Origin: Melaminivora sp034675505
GTDB taxonomy: Bacteria > Pseudomonadota > Gammaproteobacteria > Burkholderiales > Burkholderiaceae_C
Length of the DNA: 64,000 nt
NCBI GenBank assembly: GCA_034675505.1
Contig: JAUCDD010000011.1
Coordinates: 186,001 to 250,000 of the forward strand
Direction: 5' to 3'
Translations under genes and position numbers: made by a program
Notes under the pieces: model-generated
Seen by the model: only the letters and a program-made list of their open reading frames with translations
What the model was told of the DNA's origin: nothing
The model's database searches: none
Shown: one piece after another, positions 28,641 through 38,360 of the stretch
Position numbering within the stretch: position 1 is the first letter of the stretch
How the letters are laid out: each line of letters begins with the position of its first letter

Positions 28641-29465
28641 ATGACCACCGCCGCCCCCACCCCCGCCGACAGCGCCTTCGTGCAGCTGCAGGACGTCACG
28701 TTCGGCTATGGCGAGCGGCCGGTGCTGCAGGGCCTGTCGCTGTCCGTGCCGCGCGGCAAGGTCACGGCCATCATGGGCGCCTCGGGCGGCGGCAAGACCA
28801 CCGTGCTGCGCCTGATCGGCGGCCAGCAGCGCGCGCAGGCCGGCCAGGTGCTGGTCGATGGCCGGGACGTGGGCCGCATGGACAAGCGCGAGCTGTACGC
28901 GCTGCGCCGGCGCATGGGCATGCTGTTCCAGTTCGGCGCGCTGTTCACCGACATGAGCGTGCTGGACAACGTGGCCTTCCCGCTGCGCGAGCACACCGAC
29001 CTGCCCGAGCCGCTGGTGCGCGACATCGCGCTCATGAAGCTCAACGCGGTGGGGCTGCGCGGCGCGCGCGACCTCCTGCCCAGCCAGATCTCGGGCGGCA
29101 TGGCGCGGCGCGTGGCGCTGGCGCGCGCCATCGCGCTCGACCCCGAGCTGATCATGTACGACGAGCCCTTCGCCGGGCTGGACCCGATCTCGCTGGCCAC
29201 GGCCGCGCAGCTCATCCGCCGCCTGGGCCAGGCGCTGGGGCTGACCAGCATCCTGGTGTCGCACGACCTGCACGAGACCTTCGCCCTGGCCGACCACGTG
29301 ATCATCCTCGGGCCCGGCCACGTCGCCGCCCAGGGCACGCCCGAGGCCGTGCGCGCCAGCGACGACCCGCTGGTGCGCCAGTTCGTGCACGCGCTGCCCA
29401 GCGGGCCGGTGCCGTTCCACTACCCCGCGCCGGCGCTGGCCGAGGACTTCGGGGGCGCGCCGTGA
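28641..29465 (+). CDS. mlaF: MlaF, ATPase of the phospholipid-transport ABC complex
   Basis: 274 residues. Walker A GASGGGKTTVLRLIGG, Q loop MLFQFGALFTDMSVLDNVAFPL, signature QISGGMARRVALARAIA, Walker B LIMYDEPFAGLDP and switch SHDLHETF are characteristic of MlaF. Together with MlaE, D and B it forms the inner-membrane complex that moves phospholipids between the inner and outer membranes and keeps the outer leaflet asymmetric. First gene of a six-gene operon in the order F-E-D-A-C-B, all with short gaps or overlaps. Confidence 0.94.
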   Translation: MTTAAPTPADSAFVQLQDVTFGYGERPVLQGLSLSVPRGKVTAIMGASGGGKTTVLRLIGGQQRAQAGQVLVDGRDVGRMDKRELYALRRRMGMLFQFGALFTDMSVLDNVAFPLREHTDLPEPLVRDIALMKLNAVGLRGARDLLPSQISGGMARRVALARAIALDPELIMYDEPFAGLDPISLATAAQLIRRLGQALGLTSILVSHDLHETFALADHVIILGPGHVAAQGTPEAVRASDDPLVRQFVHALPSGPVPFHYPAPALAEDFGGAP

Positions 29466-30244
29466 CCGGGCGGCACCTGGCGCGGCTGGGCTGGGCCGTG
29501 CGCTGCAAGCTGGCCGACATCGGCGCGGCCGCGCGGCTGCTGGGGCGGCTGCTGGCGCTGGCCGGCAGCGTGCTGCGGCGCCCGGCGCTGCTGCGCGACC
29601 AGGTGCTGTTCCTGGGCAACCATTCGCTGACCATCATCGCCACCTCGGGCCTGTTCGTGGGCTTCGTGCTGGCGCTGCAGGGCTACAACGTGCTGCAGCT
29701 GTACGGCTCGGCCAGCTCGCTCGGGCTGGTGGTCACGCTGTCGCTGGTGCGCGAGCTGGGGCCGGTGGTGGCGGCGCTGCTGTTTGCCGGGCGCGCGGGC
29801 ACCTCGCTCACCGCCGAGATCGGCCTGATGCGCGCCGGCGAGCAGCTGGCCGCCATGGAGATGATGGCCGTGGACCCCGAGCGGCGCATCCTGGCGCCGC
29901 GCTTCTACGCCGGCGTGATCGCCATGCCGCTGCTGGCGGCCGTGTTCAGCGCGGTGGGCGTGCTGGGCGGCTGGCTGGTGGGCGTGGTGCTGCTGGGCGT
30001 GGATGCAGGCGCCTTCTGGGGCCAGATGCAGGCCGGCACGGACGTGCTGCGCGACGTGGGCAACGGCGTCGCCAAGAGCGTGGTGTTCGGCGCCGCGGTC
30101 ACCTTCGTGGCGGTGCTGCAGGGCTACGCGGCCCGGCCCACGCCCGAGGGCGTGGCGCGCGCCACCACGCGCACCGTGGTCATGGCGTCGCTGGCCGTGC
30201 TGGCACTGGACTTCGTGCTCACGGCGCTGATGTTCCGCATCTGA
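29462..30244 (+). CDS. mlaE: MlaE, permease of the phospholipid-transport complex
   Basis: 260 residues starting at GTG 29462, overlapping mlaF by four bases. About five to six membrane helices. Family motifs are LSLVRELGPVVAALLFAGRAGTSLTAEIG, then MRAGEQLAAMEMMAVDPERRILAPRFYAGVIAMPLL, and a final helix. It is the membrane channel subunit of the Mla complex. The GTG start overlapping a TGA is typical of coupled translation. Confidence 0.93.
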   Translation: MTGRHLARLGWAVRCKLADIGAAARLLGRLLALAGSVLRRPALLRDQVLFLGNHSLTIIATSGLFVGFVLALQGYNVLQLYGSASSLGLVVTLSLVRELGPVVAALLFAGRAGTSLTAEIGLMRAGEQLAAMEMMAVDPERRILAPRFYAGVIAMPLLAAVFSAVGVLGGWLVGVVLLGVDAGAFWGQMQAGTDVLRDVGNGVAKSVVFGAAVTFVAVLQGYAARPTPEGVARATTRTVVMASLAVLALDFVLTALMFRI

Positions 30245-30280
30245 CAGGACCGGGCTTTCACGACGCAAAAGGAAACGACC

Positions 30281-30760
30281 ATGCAGCAAAGCAAGAATGA
30301 TCTCTGGGTGGGCCTGTTCGTGGTGCTGGGCGCGCTGGCGCTGGTGTTCCTGGCGCTGCAGGCGGCCAACCTGCTGCAGCTGGACTGGAAGAGTGGCTAC
30401 ACCGTGGCCGCGCGCTTCGACAACATCGGCGGCCTGAAGCCCCAGGCGGCGGTGCGCAGCGCCGGCGTGGTGGTCGGGCGCGTGCAGTCCATAGGCTTTG
30501 ACGACACCACCTACCAGGCGCGCGTGACGCTGCAGCTGGACAAGCGCTTCGCCTTCCCCAAGGACAGCTCGCTCAAGATCCTCACCAGCGGCCTGCTGGG
30601 CGACCAGTACATCGGCATCGAGCCCGGCTACGAGGAAGCGCACCTGGCCGCCGGCGACACCATCACCGCCACGCAGTCCGCCGTGGTGCTGGAAAACCTG
30701 ATCGGCCAGTTCCTCTACGGCAAGGCCGAAGAGGGCGCGAGCCCCGGAAGCAAGAAATGA
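30281..30760 (+). CDS. mlaD: MlaD, MCE-domain substrate-binding subunit
   Basis: 159 residues. An N-terminal signal anchor (LWVGLFVVLGALALVFLALQ) is followed by one MCE domain with YTVAARFDNIGGLKPQAAVRSAGVVVGRV and GLLGDQYIGIEPG. In the known complex MlaD forms a hexameric periplasmic ring that passes lipid between MlaC and MlaE. The ATG has AAGGAAA upstream. The stop overlaps mlaA by four bases. Confidence 0.93.
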   Translation: MQQSKNDLWVGLFVVLGALALVFLALQAANLLQLDWKSGYTVAARFDNIGGLKPQAAVRSAGVVVGRVQSIGFDDTTYQARVTLQLDKRFAFPKDSSLKILTSGLLGDQYIGIEPGYEEAHLAAGDTITATQSAVVLENLIGQFLYGKAEEGASPGSKK

Positions 30761-31512
30761 ACCCCATCCCTTTGCTGCGCCGCAGCGTCCCGGCTGCCGC
30801 CGTGCTGGCCGCCAGTGTGCTGGCCGGCTGCGCCACCGTCCCTGGCGGCGGCCACCCCTCCGACCCGCTGGAGCCCTACAACCGCGCCATGACGCGGTTC
30901 AACGAAGGCCTGGACGACGCGCTGCTCAAGCCCACCGCGACGCTGTACCGCGACGTCACGCCGCAGCCCGTGCGCACCGGCGTGCAAAACTTCTTCGGCA
31001 ACCTGGGCGATGCCTGGTCGTTCGTGAACAACGCGCTGCAGCTGCGCGGGCGCGAGGCGCTGGACAGCCTGGTGCGCTTCAACCTGAACACCGTGTTCGG
31101 ACTCGCCGGCGTGCTGGACATCGCCAGCGAGGCCGGCATCAGCCGCCACAAGCAGGACTTCGGCCTGACCCTGGGCCACTGGGGCGTGCCCACCGGGCCG
31201 TACCTGGTGCTGCCGCTGCTGGGCCCGTCCAGCGTGCGCGACACGGCCGCGCTGCCGGTGGACATCTGGGGCGACGGCGCGCGCCACATCCGGCCGGTGG
31301 CGCTGCGCAACTCGCTGATGGGGCTGCGCATCGTGGACAAGCGCGCCGGGCTGCTGCGCGCCGAATCGGTGCTGGACAGCATCGCGTTCGACTCCTACAT
31401 CCTGACGCGCGACGTGTACCTGGGCCTGCGCACCGATGACGACACGCCCGCCGCGCGCCGCCGGCGCAACCTCTCGGGCGAGGACGCGGGCCGGTTGCCC
31501 GAGGACTATTGA
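30757..31512 (+). CDS. mlaA: MlaA/VacJ, outer-membrane lipoprotein of the Mla pathway
   Basis: 251 residues. A lipoprotein signal peptide ends at LAGC (Cys about residue 24). The mature part has the VacJ signature DPLEPYNRAMTRFNEGLDD, the RDVTPQPVRTGVQNFFGNLGDAWSFVNNALQ block and HWGVPTGPYLVLPLLGPSSVRD. In the outer membrane it removes mislocalised phospholipid from the outer leaflet and passes it to MlaC. Its placement between mlaD and mlaC is usual for betaproteobacteria but differs from E. coli, where mlaA is unlinked. Confidence 0.93.
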   Translation: MNPIPLLRRSVPAAAVLAASVLAGCATVPGGGHPSDPLEPYNRAMTRFNEGLDDALLKPTATLYRDVTPQPVRTGVQNFFGNLGDAWSFVNNALQLRGREALDSLVRFNLNTVFGLAGVLDIASEAGISRHKQDFGLTLGHWGVPTGPYLVLPLLGPSSVRDTAALPVDIWGDGARHIRPVALRNSLMGLRIVDKRAGLLRAESVLDSIAFDSYILTRDVYLGLRTDDDTPAARRRRNLSGEDAGRLPEDY

Positions 31513-31539
31513 CCAGCGCACCACCTGAGGAAACCATCC

Positions 31540-32175
31540 ATGCTGCACCGCCGCCACTTCATCCACGCCAGCGCCGCGCTGGGCTGCGCCGCCGCCCTGG
31601 GCCTGGCCCCCGCCGGGGCCTGGGCGGCCGCCCCCGAGGCGCCCGACGCCCTCATCAAGCGCCTGTCCACCGAGGTGCTGGACGCCCTGCGCGCCGAGCC
31701 CGCCACTGCGGCCGGCGGCGCCGCGCGCATCACCGCGCTGGTCAACCGCACCATCTTGCCGCACGTCAACTTCCGCCGCATGACGGCCGGCGCCGTCGGG
31801 CCCGCCTGGCGCAGCGCCACGCCCGATCAGCAGGCGCGGCTGCAGGAGGAATTCAAGCAGCTGCTGGTGCGCACCTACGCCGGCGCGCTGGCGCAGGTGA
31901 GCGACCAGACCATCGCCGTGCGGCCGCTGCGCGCCGCTGCCGGCGACAAGGACGTGCTGGTGCGCACCGAGATCCAGGGCCGGGGCGACCCGGTGCAGCT
32001 GGACTACCGGCTGGAGAAAACGCCCGAGGGCGACTGGAAGATCTACAACTTCAACGTGCTGGGCGTGTGGCTGGTCGATACCTACCGCAGCCAGTTCGCC
32101 CAGGAGGTGAACGCGCGCGGCGTGGACGGCCTGATCGCCGCGCTGGCGGCGCGCAACCAGGCGGGCGGCAAGTAG
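31540..32175 (+). CDS. mlaC: MlaC, periplasmic phospholipid-binding shuttle
   Basis: 211 residues. The signal peptide (RRHFIHASAALGCAAALGLAPAGAWA) has paired arginines and could be read as Sec or Tat. The mature protein is the Tol-Tol/Ttg2D fold: NRTILPHVNFRRMTAGAVGPAWRSA, EFKQLLVRTYAGAL and DWKIYNFNVLGVWLVDTYRSQF. It ferries phospholipid between MlaA and MlaD. TGAGGAAA is the likely ribosome-binding site. Confidence 0.93.
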   Translation: MLHRRHFIHASAALGCAAALGLAPAGAWAAAPEAPDALIKRLSTEVLDALRAEPATAAGGAARITALVNRTILPHVNFRRMTAGAVGPAWRSATPDQQARLQEEFKQLLVRTYAGALAQVSDQTIAVRPLRAAAGDKDVLVRTEIQGRGDPVQLDYRLEKTPEGDWKIYNFNVLGVWLVDTYRSQFAQEVNARGVDGLIAALAARNQAGGK

Positions 32176-32180
32176 CGGCC

Positions 32181-32450
32181 ATGCTGGCCCTGCCCGCCGA
32201 ACTCACCCACGCCCAGGCGCGCGCCTGCGCCCGGCAGCTGCTGCAGGCCATCCGGGACGTGGGCGACGCGCCGCTGGTGGTGGATGCCGCGCCGCTGCGC
32301 CGCTTCGACTCGTCCGCCCTGGCGGTGCTGCTGGAGTGCCGCCGCGCCGCCGTCGCGCGTGGCCGCGTGCTGCAGGTGCGCGCCATGCCCGCCGCCCTGG
32401 CCAGCCTGGCCGGGTTGTACGGCGTGCAGGAGCTGCTGCCCGCACCCTGA
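32181..32450 (+). CDS. mlaB: MlaB, STAS-domain cytoplasmic subunit
   Basis: 89 residues, starting five bases after the mlaC stop. The STAS fold is shown by LVVDAAPLRRFDSSALAVLLECRRAA (the conserved DSS segment) and VRAMPAALASLAGLYGVQELL. It binds MlaF and stabilises the ATPase. It ends the mla operon proper. Confidence 0.9.
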   Translation: MLALPAELTHAQARACARQLLQAIRDVGDAPLVVDAAPLRRFDSSALAVLLECRRAAVARGRVLQVRAMPAALASLAGLYGVQELLPAP

Positions 32451-32480
32451 GCCGGGCGCGGGCTAGAATGGCCGGCTCCC

Positions 32481-33397
<917 letters not shown>

Positions 33398-33401
<4 letters not shown>

Positions 33402-34153
33402 GCGGCTGGCAGGCGCTGCTGTACAAGGAGGTGCTGCGCTTTTGGAAGGTGGGCTTCCAGACCGTCGCCGCGCCGGTGCTGACCTCGCTCTTGTACCTGC
33501 TGATCTTCGGCCATGTGCTGGAGGGGCGCGTGCTGGTCTATGACCGCCTGTCCTACACCGCCTTCCTGGTGCCGGGCCTGGTCATGATGGGCCTGCTGCA
33601 GAACGCCTTTGCCAACAGCTCGTCCAGCCTGATCCAGAGCAAGATCATGGGCAGCCTGGTGTTCATCCTGCTCACCCCCCTGTCGCACCGCGCCTGGTTT
33701 GGCGCCTACGTGGGCGCGTCGGTGCTGCGCGGGCTGATGGTAGGCGCGGGCGTATTCATCGCCACGCTGTTCTTCGCCGCGCCGCAGTTCGCCGCGCCCT
33801 GGTGGATCGCCATCTTCGCGCTGCTGGGCGCGGCGCTGATGGCCACGCTGGGCGTCATCGCCGGGCTGTGGGCCGACAAGTTCGACCAGATGGCGGCGTT
33901 CCAGAACTTCATCGTCATGCCCATGACCTTCCTGTCGGGCGTGTTCTATTCCATCCAGTCGCTGCCGCCCTTCTGGCAGGCCGTGAGCCACCTGAACCCG
34001 TTCTTCTACATGATCGACGGCTTCCGCTACGGCTTCTTCGGCGTGAGCGACATCTCGCCCTGGATCAGCCTGGGCGTCGTCGGGCTGGCCTGGGCGCTGG
34101 TCAGCGCGCTGGCGCTGCAGCTGCTGCGCACCGGCTACAAAATCAGGAATTAG
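33398..34153 (+). CDS. ABC-2 type exporter permease (YadH-like)
   Basis: 251 residues with six membrane helices, starting LYKEVLRFWKVGFQTVAAPVLTSLLYLLIFG. ABC-2 motifs are PGLVMMGLLQNAFANSSSSLIQSKIMGSLVFILLTPLSH and the FLSGVFYSIQSLPPFWQAVSHLNPFFYMIDGFRYGFFG block at the C-terminal end. It forms the membrane part of the exporter with the preceding ATPase. The substrate is unknown; drug, polysaccharide or lipid export have all been suggested for relatives. Confidence 0.9.
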
Positions 34154-34172
34154 CGTGCGAACTGGTGTGCAT

Positions 34173-34275
34173 CCCCCTGAGCCGCTTCGCGCCTTCCCCC
34201 TTCTCTCGCGCTGCGCGCGGGAAGGGGGACGCACCCGCTGGACCGGCAAAGCCGGATCCACGGGTGCCCTGGCCT
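34173..34275 (+). repeat. GC-rich palindromic repeat family B (copy 1)
   Basis: ccccctgagccgcttcgcgc, then a CTTCCCCC…GGAAGGGGG hairpin with a ctcgcgctgcgcgc centre, then the block ctggaccggcaaagccggat followed by ccacgg. The same two-part structure recurs at 58189-58295 and, inverted and less complete, at 49890-49995. It lies after the ABC-2 permease and before ibaG and may act as a terminator-like structure. Confidence 0.8.
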
Positions 34276-34338
34276 GGGACCCGCGCAGTGCGCAGGCTTA
34301 GGCGCGTTCGAGCAAAACCTTCATTGGGACTACTTTTC

Positions 34339-34587
34339 ATGACTGCCAACGAACTCAAGGATCTCATCGCCGCCGGCCTGCCGTGCGAGCACATCGAGCT
34401 GGAAGGCGACGGCCGCCACTGGTTCGCCACCATCGTCTCGCCCGAGTTCGAGGGCCGCCGCCAGATCCAGCGCCACCAGCGCGTCTACGCCACGCTGGGC
34501 GCGCGCATGGCGACCGACGAGGTGCATGCGCTGTCGATGAAGACGCTCACCCCCGCCGAATGGCGCGATGAGCAGGCCCGCGCCTGA
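34339..34587 (+). CDS. ibaG: IbaG/BolA-family protein
   Basis: 82 residues, class II BolA fold (short IbaG type): MTANELKDLIAAGLPCEHIELEGDGRHWFATIVSPEFEGRRQIQRHQRVYATLGARM, then DEVHALSMKTLTPAEW. BolA proteins bind [2Fe-2S] clusters with monothiol glutaredoxins and take part in cluster trafficking. In relatives ibaG is often followed by murA and then hisG; here hisG follows directly. Confidence 0.92.
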   Translation: MTANELKDLIAAGLPCEHIELEGDGRHWFATIVSPEFEGRRQIQRHQRVYATLGARMATDEVHALSMKTLTPAEWRDEQARA

Positions 34588-34605
34588 ACGGCGCGGGCCG
34601 CCAGC

Positions 34606-34668
34606 CACTACGTTTTTGATAGCTACATGCCGGCACCTGGCGCCGGCATGGGCCGGATTTGGCTTGAA
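34606..34668 (+). repeat. Dispersed repeat family A, palindromic form (copy 4)
   Basis: cactacgtttttgatagc, acatgccggcacctggcgcc, ggcatgggccggatttggct and tgaa. The repeat abuts the hisG ATG at 34669. It occupies the interval between ibaG and hisG where some relatives carry murA. Confidence 0.85.
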
Positions 34669-35319
34669 ATGACCCAGCACATCACCCTCGCCCTGTCCAA
34701 GGGCCGCATCTTCGAGGAAACGCTGCCGCTGCTGGCCGCGGCCGGCATCGAGGTGCTCGAAGACCCGGAGAAGTCGCGCAAGCTGATCCTGCCCACCAGC
34801 CGCCCGGAGGTGCGCGTGGTGCTGGTGCGCGCCACCGACGTGCCCACCTACGTGCAGTACGGCGGCGCCGACATCGGCGTGGCGGGCAAGGACTCGCTCA
34901 TCGAGCACGGCGGCCAGGGCCTGTTCCGTCCGCTGGACCTTCGAATAGCCAAATGCCGCGTGAGCGTGGCCGTGCGCGCCGACTTCGACTATGCGGCCGC
35001 CGTGCGCCAGGGCGCGCGGCTGCGGGTGGCCACCAAGTACACCTCGATAGCGCGCGATTTCTTCTCGGCCAAGGGCGTCCACGTGGACCTGATCAAGCTC
35101 TACGGCAGCATGGAGCTGGCGCCGCTCACCGGCCTGGCCGATGCCATCGTGGACCTGGTGTCCACCGGCAACACGCTCAAGGCCAACAACCTGGTCGAGG
35201 TCGAGCAGATCATGGACATCAGCTCGCACCTGGTGGTCAACCAGGCGGCGCTCAAGCTCAAGCAGGCGCCCCTCAAGCGCATCATCGACGCCTTCGCCGG
35301 TGCCATCACCGCACGCTGA
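34669..35319 (+). CDS. hisG: ATP phosphoribosyltransferase, short form (HisG-S)
   Basis: 216 residues. LALSKGRIFEETLPLLAAAG, GADIGVAGKDSL, VATKYTSIARDFF and the PRPP loop DAIVDLVSTGNTLKANNL are present. The length shows the short form without the C-terminal regulatory domain, which in known systems needs the HisRS-like partner HisZ; hisZ is not in this window. It catalyses the first, histidine-inhibited step of histidine synthesis. The ATG at 34669 is chosen because upstream in-frame ATGs lie in the repeat. Confidence 0.94.
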   Translation: MTQHITLALSKGRIFEETLPLLAAAGIEVLEDPEKSRKLILPTSRPEVRVVLVRATDVPTYVQYGGADIGVAGKDSLIEHGGQGLFRPLDLRIAKCRVSVAVRADFDYAAAVRQGARLRVATKYTSIARDFFSAKGVHVDLIKLYGSMELAPLTGLADAIVDLVSTGNTLKANNLVEVEQIMDISSHLVVNQAALKLKQAPLKRIIDAFAGAITAR

Positions 35320-36669
35320 ATGACTATGAAACTGGTAGCTGCTCCCGCCCGCCTGTCCACGGTTTCGGCCACATTCGAGGCGGATCTTGCTGCCCGCCTG
35401 CACTGGTCCGCCGAGCAGGACACGGCCATCGAGCAGCGCGTGGCCGACATCCTGGCCGACGTGCGCGCGCGCGGCGACGGCGCGCTGCTGGAGTACACCC
35501 AGCGCTTCGACGGCCTGCACGCCGACAGCATGGCGGCGCTGGCGCTGCAGCCCGACGAGCTGCGCGCCGCCTTCGACGGCCTGCCGCCCGGGCAGCAGCA
35601 GGCCCTGACGCAGGCGGCCGCCCGCGTGCGCCGCTACCACGAGGCGCAGCGGCGCGCCAGCGGCGAGAGCTGGAGCTACCGCGACGAGGACGGCACGCTG
35701 CTGGGCCAGAAGGTGACGCCGCTGGACCGCGTGGGCATCTACGTGCCCGGCGGCAAGGCCGCCTACCCGAGCAGCGTGCTGATGAACGCCATCCCCGCGC
35801 ACGTCGCGGGCGTGGGCGAGATCGTCATGGTCGTGCCCACGCCGCAGGGCGCCAGGAACCCCCTGGTGCTGGCCGCCGCGCACATCGCCGGCGTGACGCG
35901 CGCCTACACCGTCGGCGGCGCGCAGGCGATTGCCGCGCTGGCCTACGGCACCGAGACCGTGCCGAAGGTGGACAAGATCACCGGCCCGGGCAACGCCTAC
36001 GTGGCGAGCGCGAAAAAGCGCGTCTTCGGCACCGTGGGCATCGACATGATCGCCGGCCCCAGCGAAATCCTGGTGCTGGCCGATGGCTCGACGCCCCCCG
36101 ACTGGGTGGCGATGGACTTGTTCAGCCAGGCCGAGCACGACGAGCTGGCGCAGTCCATCCTGCTGTGCCCGGATGCCGCCTACATCGACGCCGTGCAGGC
36201 CGCCATCGACCGCCTGCTGCCCGAGATGCCGCGCGCGCAGATCATCGCCAGGAGCCTGAGTGACCGCGGCGCGCTGATCCACACCCGGGACATGGAGGAG
36301 GCCTGCGCCATCAGCAACCGCATCGCCCCCGAGCACCTGGAAGTCTCCAGCCGCGACCCGCACCGCTGGGAGCCGCTGCTGCGGCACGCCGGCGCCATCT
36401 TCCTGGGCGCCTTCACCAGCGAATCGCTGGGCGACTACTGCGCCGGCCCCAACCACGTGCTGCCCACCAGCGGCACGGCGCGCTTTTCCTCGCCGCTGGG
36501 GGTGTATGACTTCCAAAAGCGCAGCAGCCTGATCGAGGTCAGCGAGCAGGGCGCCCAGCACCTGGGCCGCATCGCCAGCGTGCTGGCGCACGGCGAGGGC
36601 CTGCAGGCGCACGCGCGCGCGGCGGAGATGCGGCTGGGGCAGCAGCCGCCCCGGCCGCCCCAGGGCTGA
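35320..36669 (+). CDS. hisD: Histidinol dehydrogenase
   Basis: 449 residues starting directly after the hisG stop (ATG 35320 or 35326). VPGGKAAYPSSVLMNAIPAHVAGV, VDKITGPGNAYVASAKK, DMIAGPSEILVLAD, the zinc-site SQAEHDELAQS and GPNHVLPTSGTARF are all intact. It performs the last two oxidations, histidinol to histidine, with NAD. After hisD the operon is interrupted by a reversed gene and a toxin-antitoxin pair before hisC. Confidence 0.95.
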   Translation: MTMKLVAAPARLSTVSATFEADLAARLHWSAEQDTAIEQRVADILADVRARGDGALLEYTQRFDGLHADSMAALALQPDELRAAFDGLPPGQQQALTQAAARVRRYHEAQRRASGESWSYRDEDGTLLGQKVTPLDRVGIYVPGGKAAYPSSVLMNAIPAHVAGVGEIVMVVPTPQGARNPLVLAAAHIAGVTRAYTVGGAQAIAALAYGTETVPKVDKITGPGNAYVASAKKRVFGTVGIDMIAGPSEILVLADGSTPPDWVAMDLFSQAEHDELAQSILLCPDAAYIDAVQAAIDRLLPEMPRAQIIARSLSDRGALIHTRDMEEACAISNRIAPEHLEVSSRDPHRWEPLLRHAGAIFLGAFTSESLGDYCAGPNHVLPTSGTARFSSPLGVYDFQKRSSLIEVSEQGAQHLGRIASVLAHGEGLQAHARAAEMRLGQQPPRPPQG

Positions 36670-36702
36670 CGCGGCCCGCGCGGTGCGCCCGGTGCACCCG
36701 GT

Positions 36703-38274
36703 TCACGCCACGCGCGTGAACATGCCCTGGTCTTCCTTGTTGTAGTACTCCAGGTACACGCTGCCGGCGGCGTCGCCGGCGCCCGCCGCTGGCGCAAAGC
36801 GGGCCAGCGACACGGTGCCGGGCGGCGCGCTTTCGTTGACGGGGAAGAAGACGAACTGCGCGCCGCTCCAGTGCTGCAGCGGGTGGCGCTGGGGCAGGGG
36901 GCCCAGGCGCAGCTCCAGCCCCTGGCCGGCCGGCGCCACCTCCAGCTCGCCGTAGTAGGCATTGCGATAGCGGCCTGCGTAGCGCGCGAGCGGGCCCGCC
37001 GGCTCGGGATGGGCGGGCGCGGGCTGGCCTGCCAGGTCGCCCCCCGGCCGCAGGAGCGGGGCGATGGCATCGCGATAGCGCGGCCACCAGTCCTGCGTCA
37101 GCCGGCCATGCTCGACCAGGTCCACGAACTGGCGCGACAGCGTCTCGGGGACGCCGATGGGCGCGGCGTTACACAGCACGATGACGGCCGCATCCAGTGC
37201 GGGAACCATCATGAAGCAGGTGGCCGCACCCAGCAGGAAGGCGCCCGAGTGGCTCAGCATCTGCAGGCCCGTGTCCGTGGCGCCCACGTTGAAGCCGTAG
37301 CCATAGCCCACGGACTGCGGCGCCTGCAGGCGCCACATGGGCGCCAGCGCCGCAGGCTCGACCAGCACTTCGCCCTGCCAGCGGCCCTGCGCCAGCAGCA
37401 GGGCCATCCAGCGCGCCATGTCGCGGGCGCTGGAGCTGGCGCCGCCGGCAGCGGACTGCGCATCCGGGTTGAGCCCCGGGCCGGGCTGCCAGCCGCCGCC
37501 CTCGGCGGGCACGTGGCCGGTGGCCCGGTTGGACTGGCGCATGAACTCCGCGTGGACCGAGGTGGTGCGCGCCATGCCCAGGGGTGCGTACAGGTTGCGG
37601 CGCGACAGTTCGGCCCATTCCAGCCCTGCGGCGCGCGCCACGCCGACGGCGGCGGCGGTCAGGCCGGCATTGGTGTAGGCGTACTGGGTGCGCAGCGGGC
37701 TGACGGGCAGCAGGCGCAGGCGCTGCAGCACCTCGCGCTGGCTGTAGCCCAGCTCCTCGAGCTTGTCGCCGGCGTGGTCGGGCAGGCCGCTGCGGTGCGC
37801 ATACAGGTCGCCCACGGTCAGGCGCTCGGTGCTGTCGGCATCGCTGAGCGCGAACCAGGGCAGCAGGTCGCGCATGCGGCTGTCCCAGGACACCCGGCCC
37901 GCGCCCACTTCCCGCGCCACCACGGTCGCGCCCAGCGGCTTGGAGATGGAGGCGAGCTGGAACACCGTGTCCGCATCGACCGGCCCGGCGTCGCCCACGC
38001 GGCGCAGGCCCGCGCCGCCGGCGGCCACGGTGGCCCCGCCGTGCACCACCGCCCAGGACAGGCCGGGCACGCCGGCGCTGTCCAGCAGCTGGCGGGCCAG
38101 CGCGGGCATCTGCTGCGCGGCCGCCAGCACGCGGTCGTTGCGCGCAGCCGGGTTGCCAGCGCCGCTGCTGCAGCCCGCCAGGGGCCAGGCCGCCGCGGGC
38201 GACAGCGCCACGGCACCCCGGATGAGGCTGCGGCGCGTAAGGGCGAAGCGGGGAAGGGCAGGGATGACCGGCAT
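36703..38274 (-). CDS. Class C beta-lactamase-related serine hydrolase, predicted lipoprotein
   Basis: 523 residues from ATG 38274 (MPVIPALPRFALTRRSLIRG). The signal shows a twin-arginine-like TRRSLIRG and a lipobox LAGC. Serine-hydrolase motifs are SISK (SxxK, nucleophile Ser), YTNAG (YxN) and HSGAF near the KTG position. A C-terminal domain of about 100 residues (ARYAGRYRNAYYGELEVAPAGQ…) resembles DUF3471-type tails. Relatives include esterases, D-amino peptidases and penicillin-binding-protein-like enzymes; antibiotic hydrolysis is not implied. It lies in reverse orientation inside the his operon. A longer start at 38379 would run into the palindromic operators and is rejected. Confidence 0.85.
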   Translation of the reverse strand: MPVIPALPRFALTRRSLIRGAVALSPAAAWPLAGCSSGAGNPAARNDRVLAAAQQMPALARQLLDSAGVPGLSWAVVHGGATVAAGGAGLRRVGDAGPVDADTVFQLASISKPLGATVVAREVGAGRVSWDSRMRDLLPWFALSDADSTERLTVGDLYAHRSGLPDHAGDKLEELGYSQREVLQRLRLLPVSPLRTQYAYTNAGLTAAAVGVARAAGLEWAELSRRNLYAPLGMARTTSVHAEFMRQSNRATGHVPAEGGGWQPGPGLNPDAQSAAGGASSSARDMARWMALLLAQGRWQGEVLVEPAALAPMWRLQAPQSVGYGYGFNVGATDTGLQMLSHSGAFLLGAATCFMMVPALDAAVIVLCNAAPIGVPETLSRQFVDLVEHGRLTQDWWPRYRDAIAPLLRPGGDLAGQPAPAHPEPAGPLARYAGRYRNAYYGELEVAPAGQGLELRLGPLPQRHPLQHWSGAQFVFFPVNESAPPGTVSLARFAPAAGAGDAAGSVYLEYYNKEDQGMFTRVA

Positions 38275-38360
38275 GGCGGGCCTCTCGTCTGGAGCGGAAG
38301 TGGAGTGCAGTATGCGAACCCCCGCGCGGGACGGCAATCGTTTCTTGGCCTTCCGGTAGA

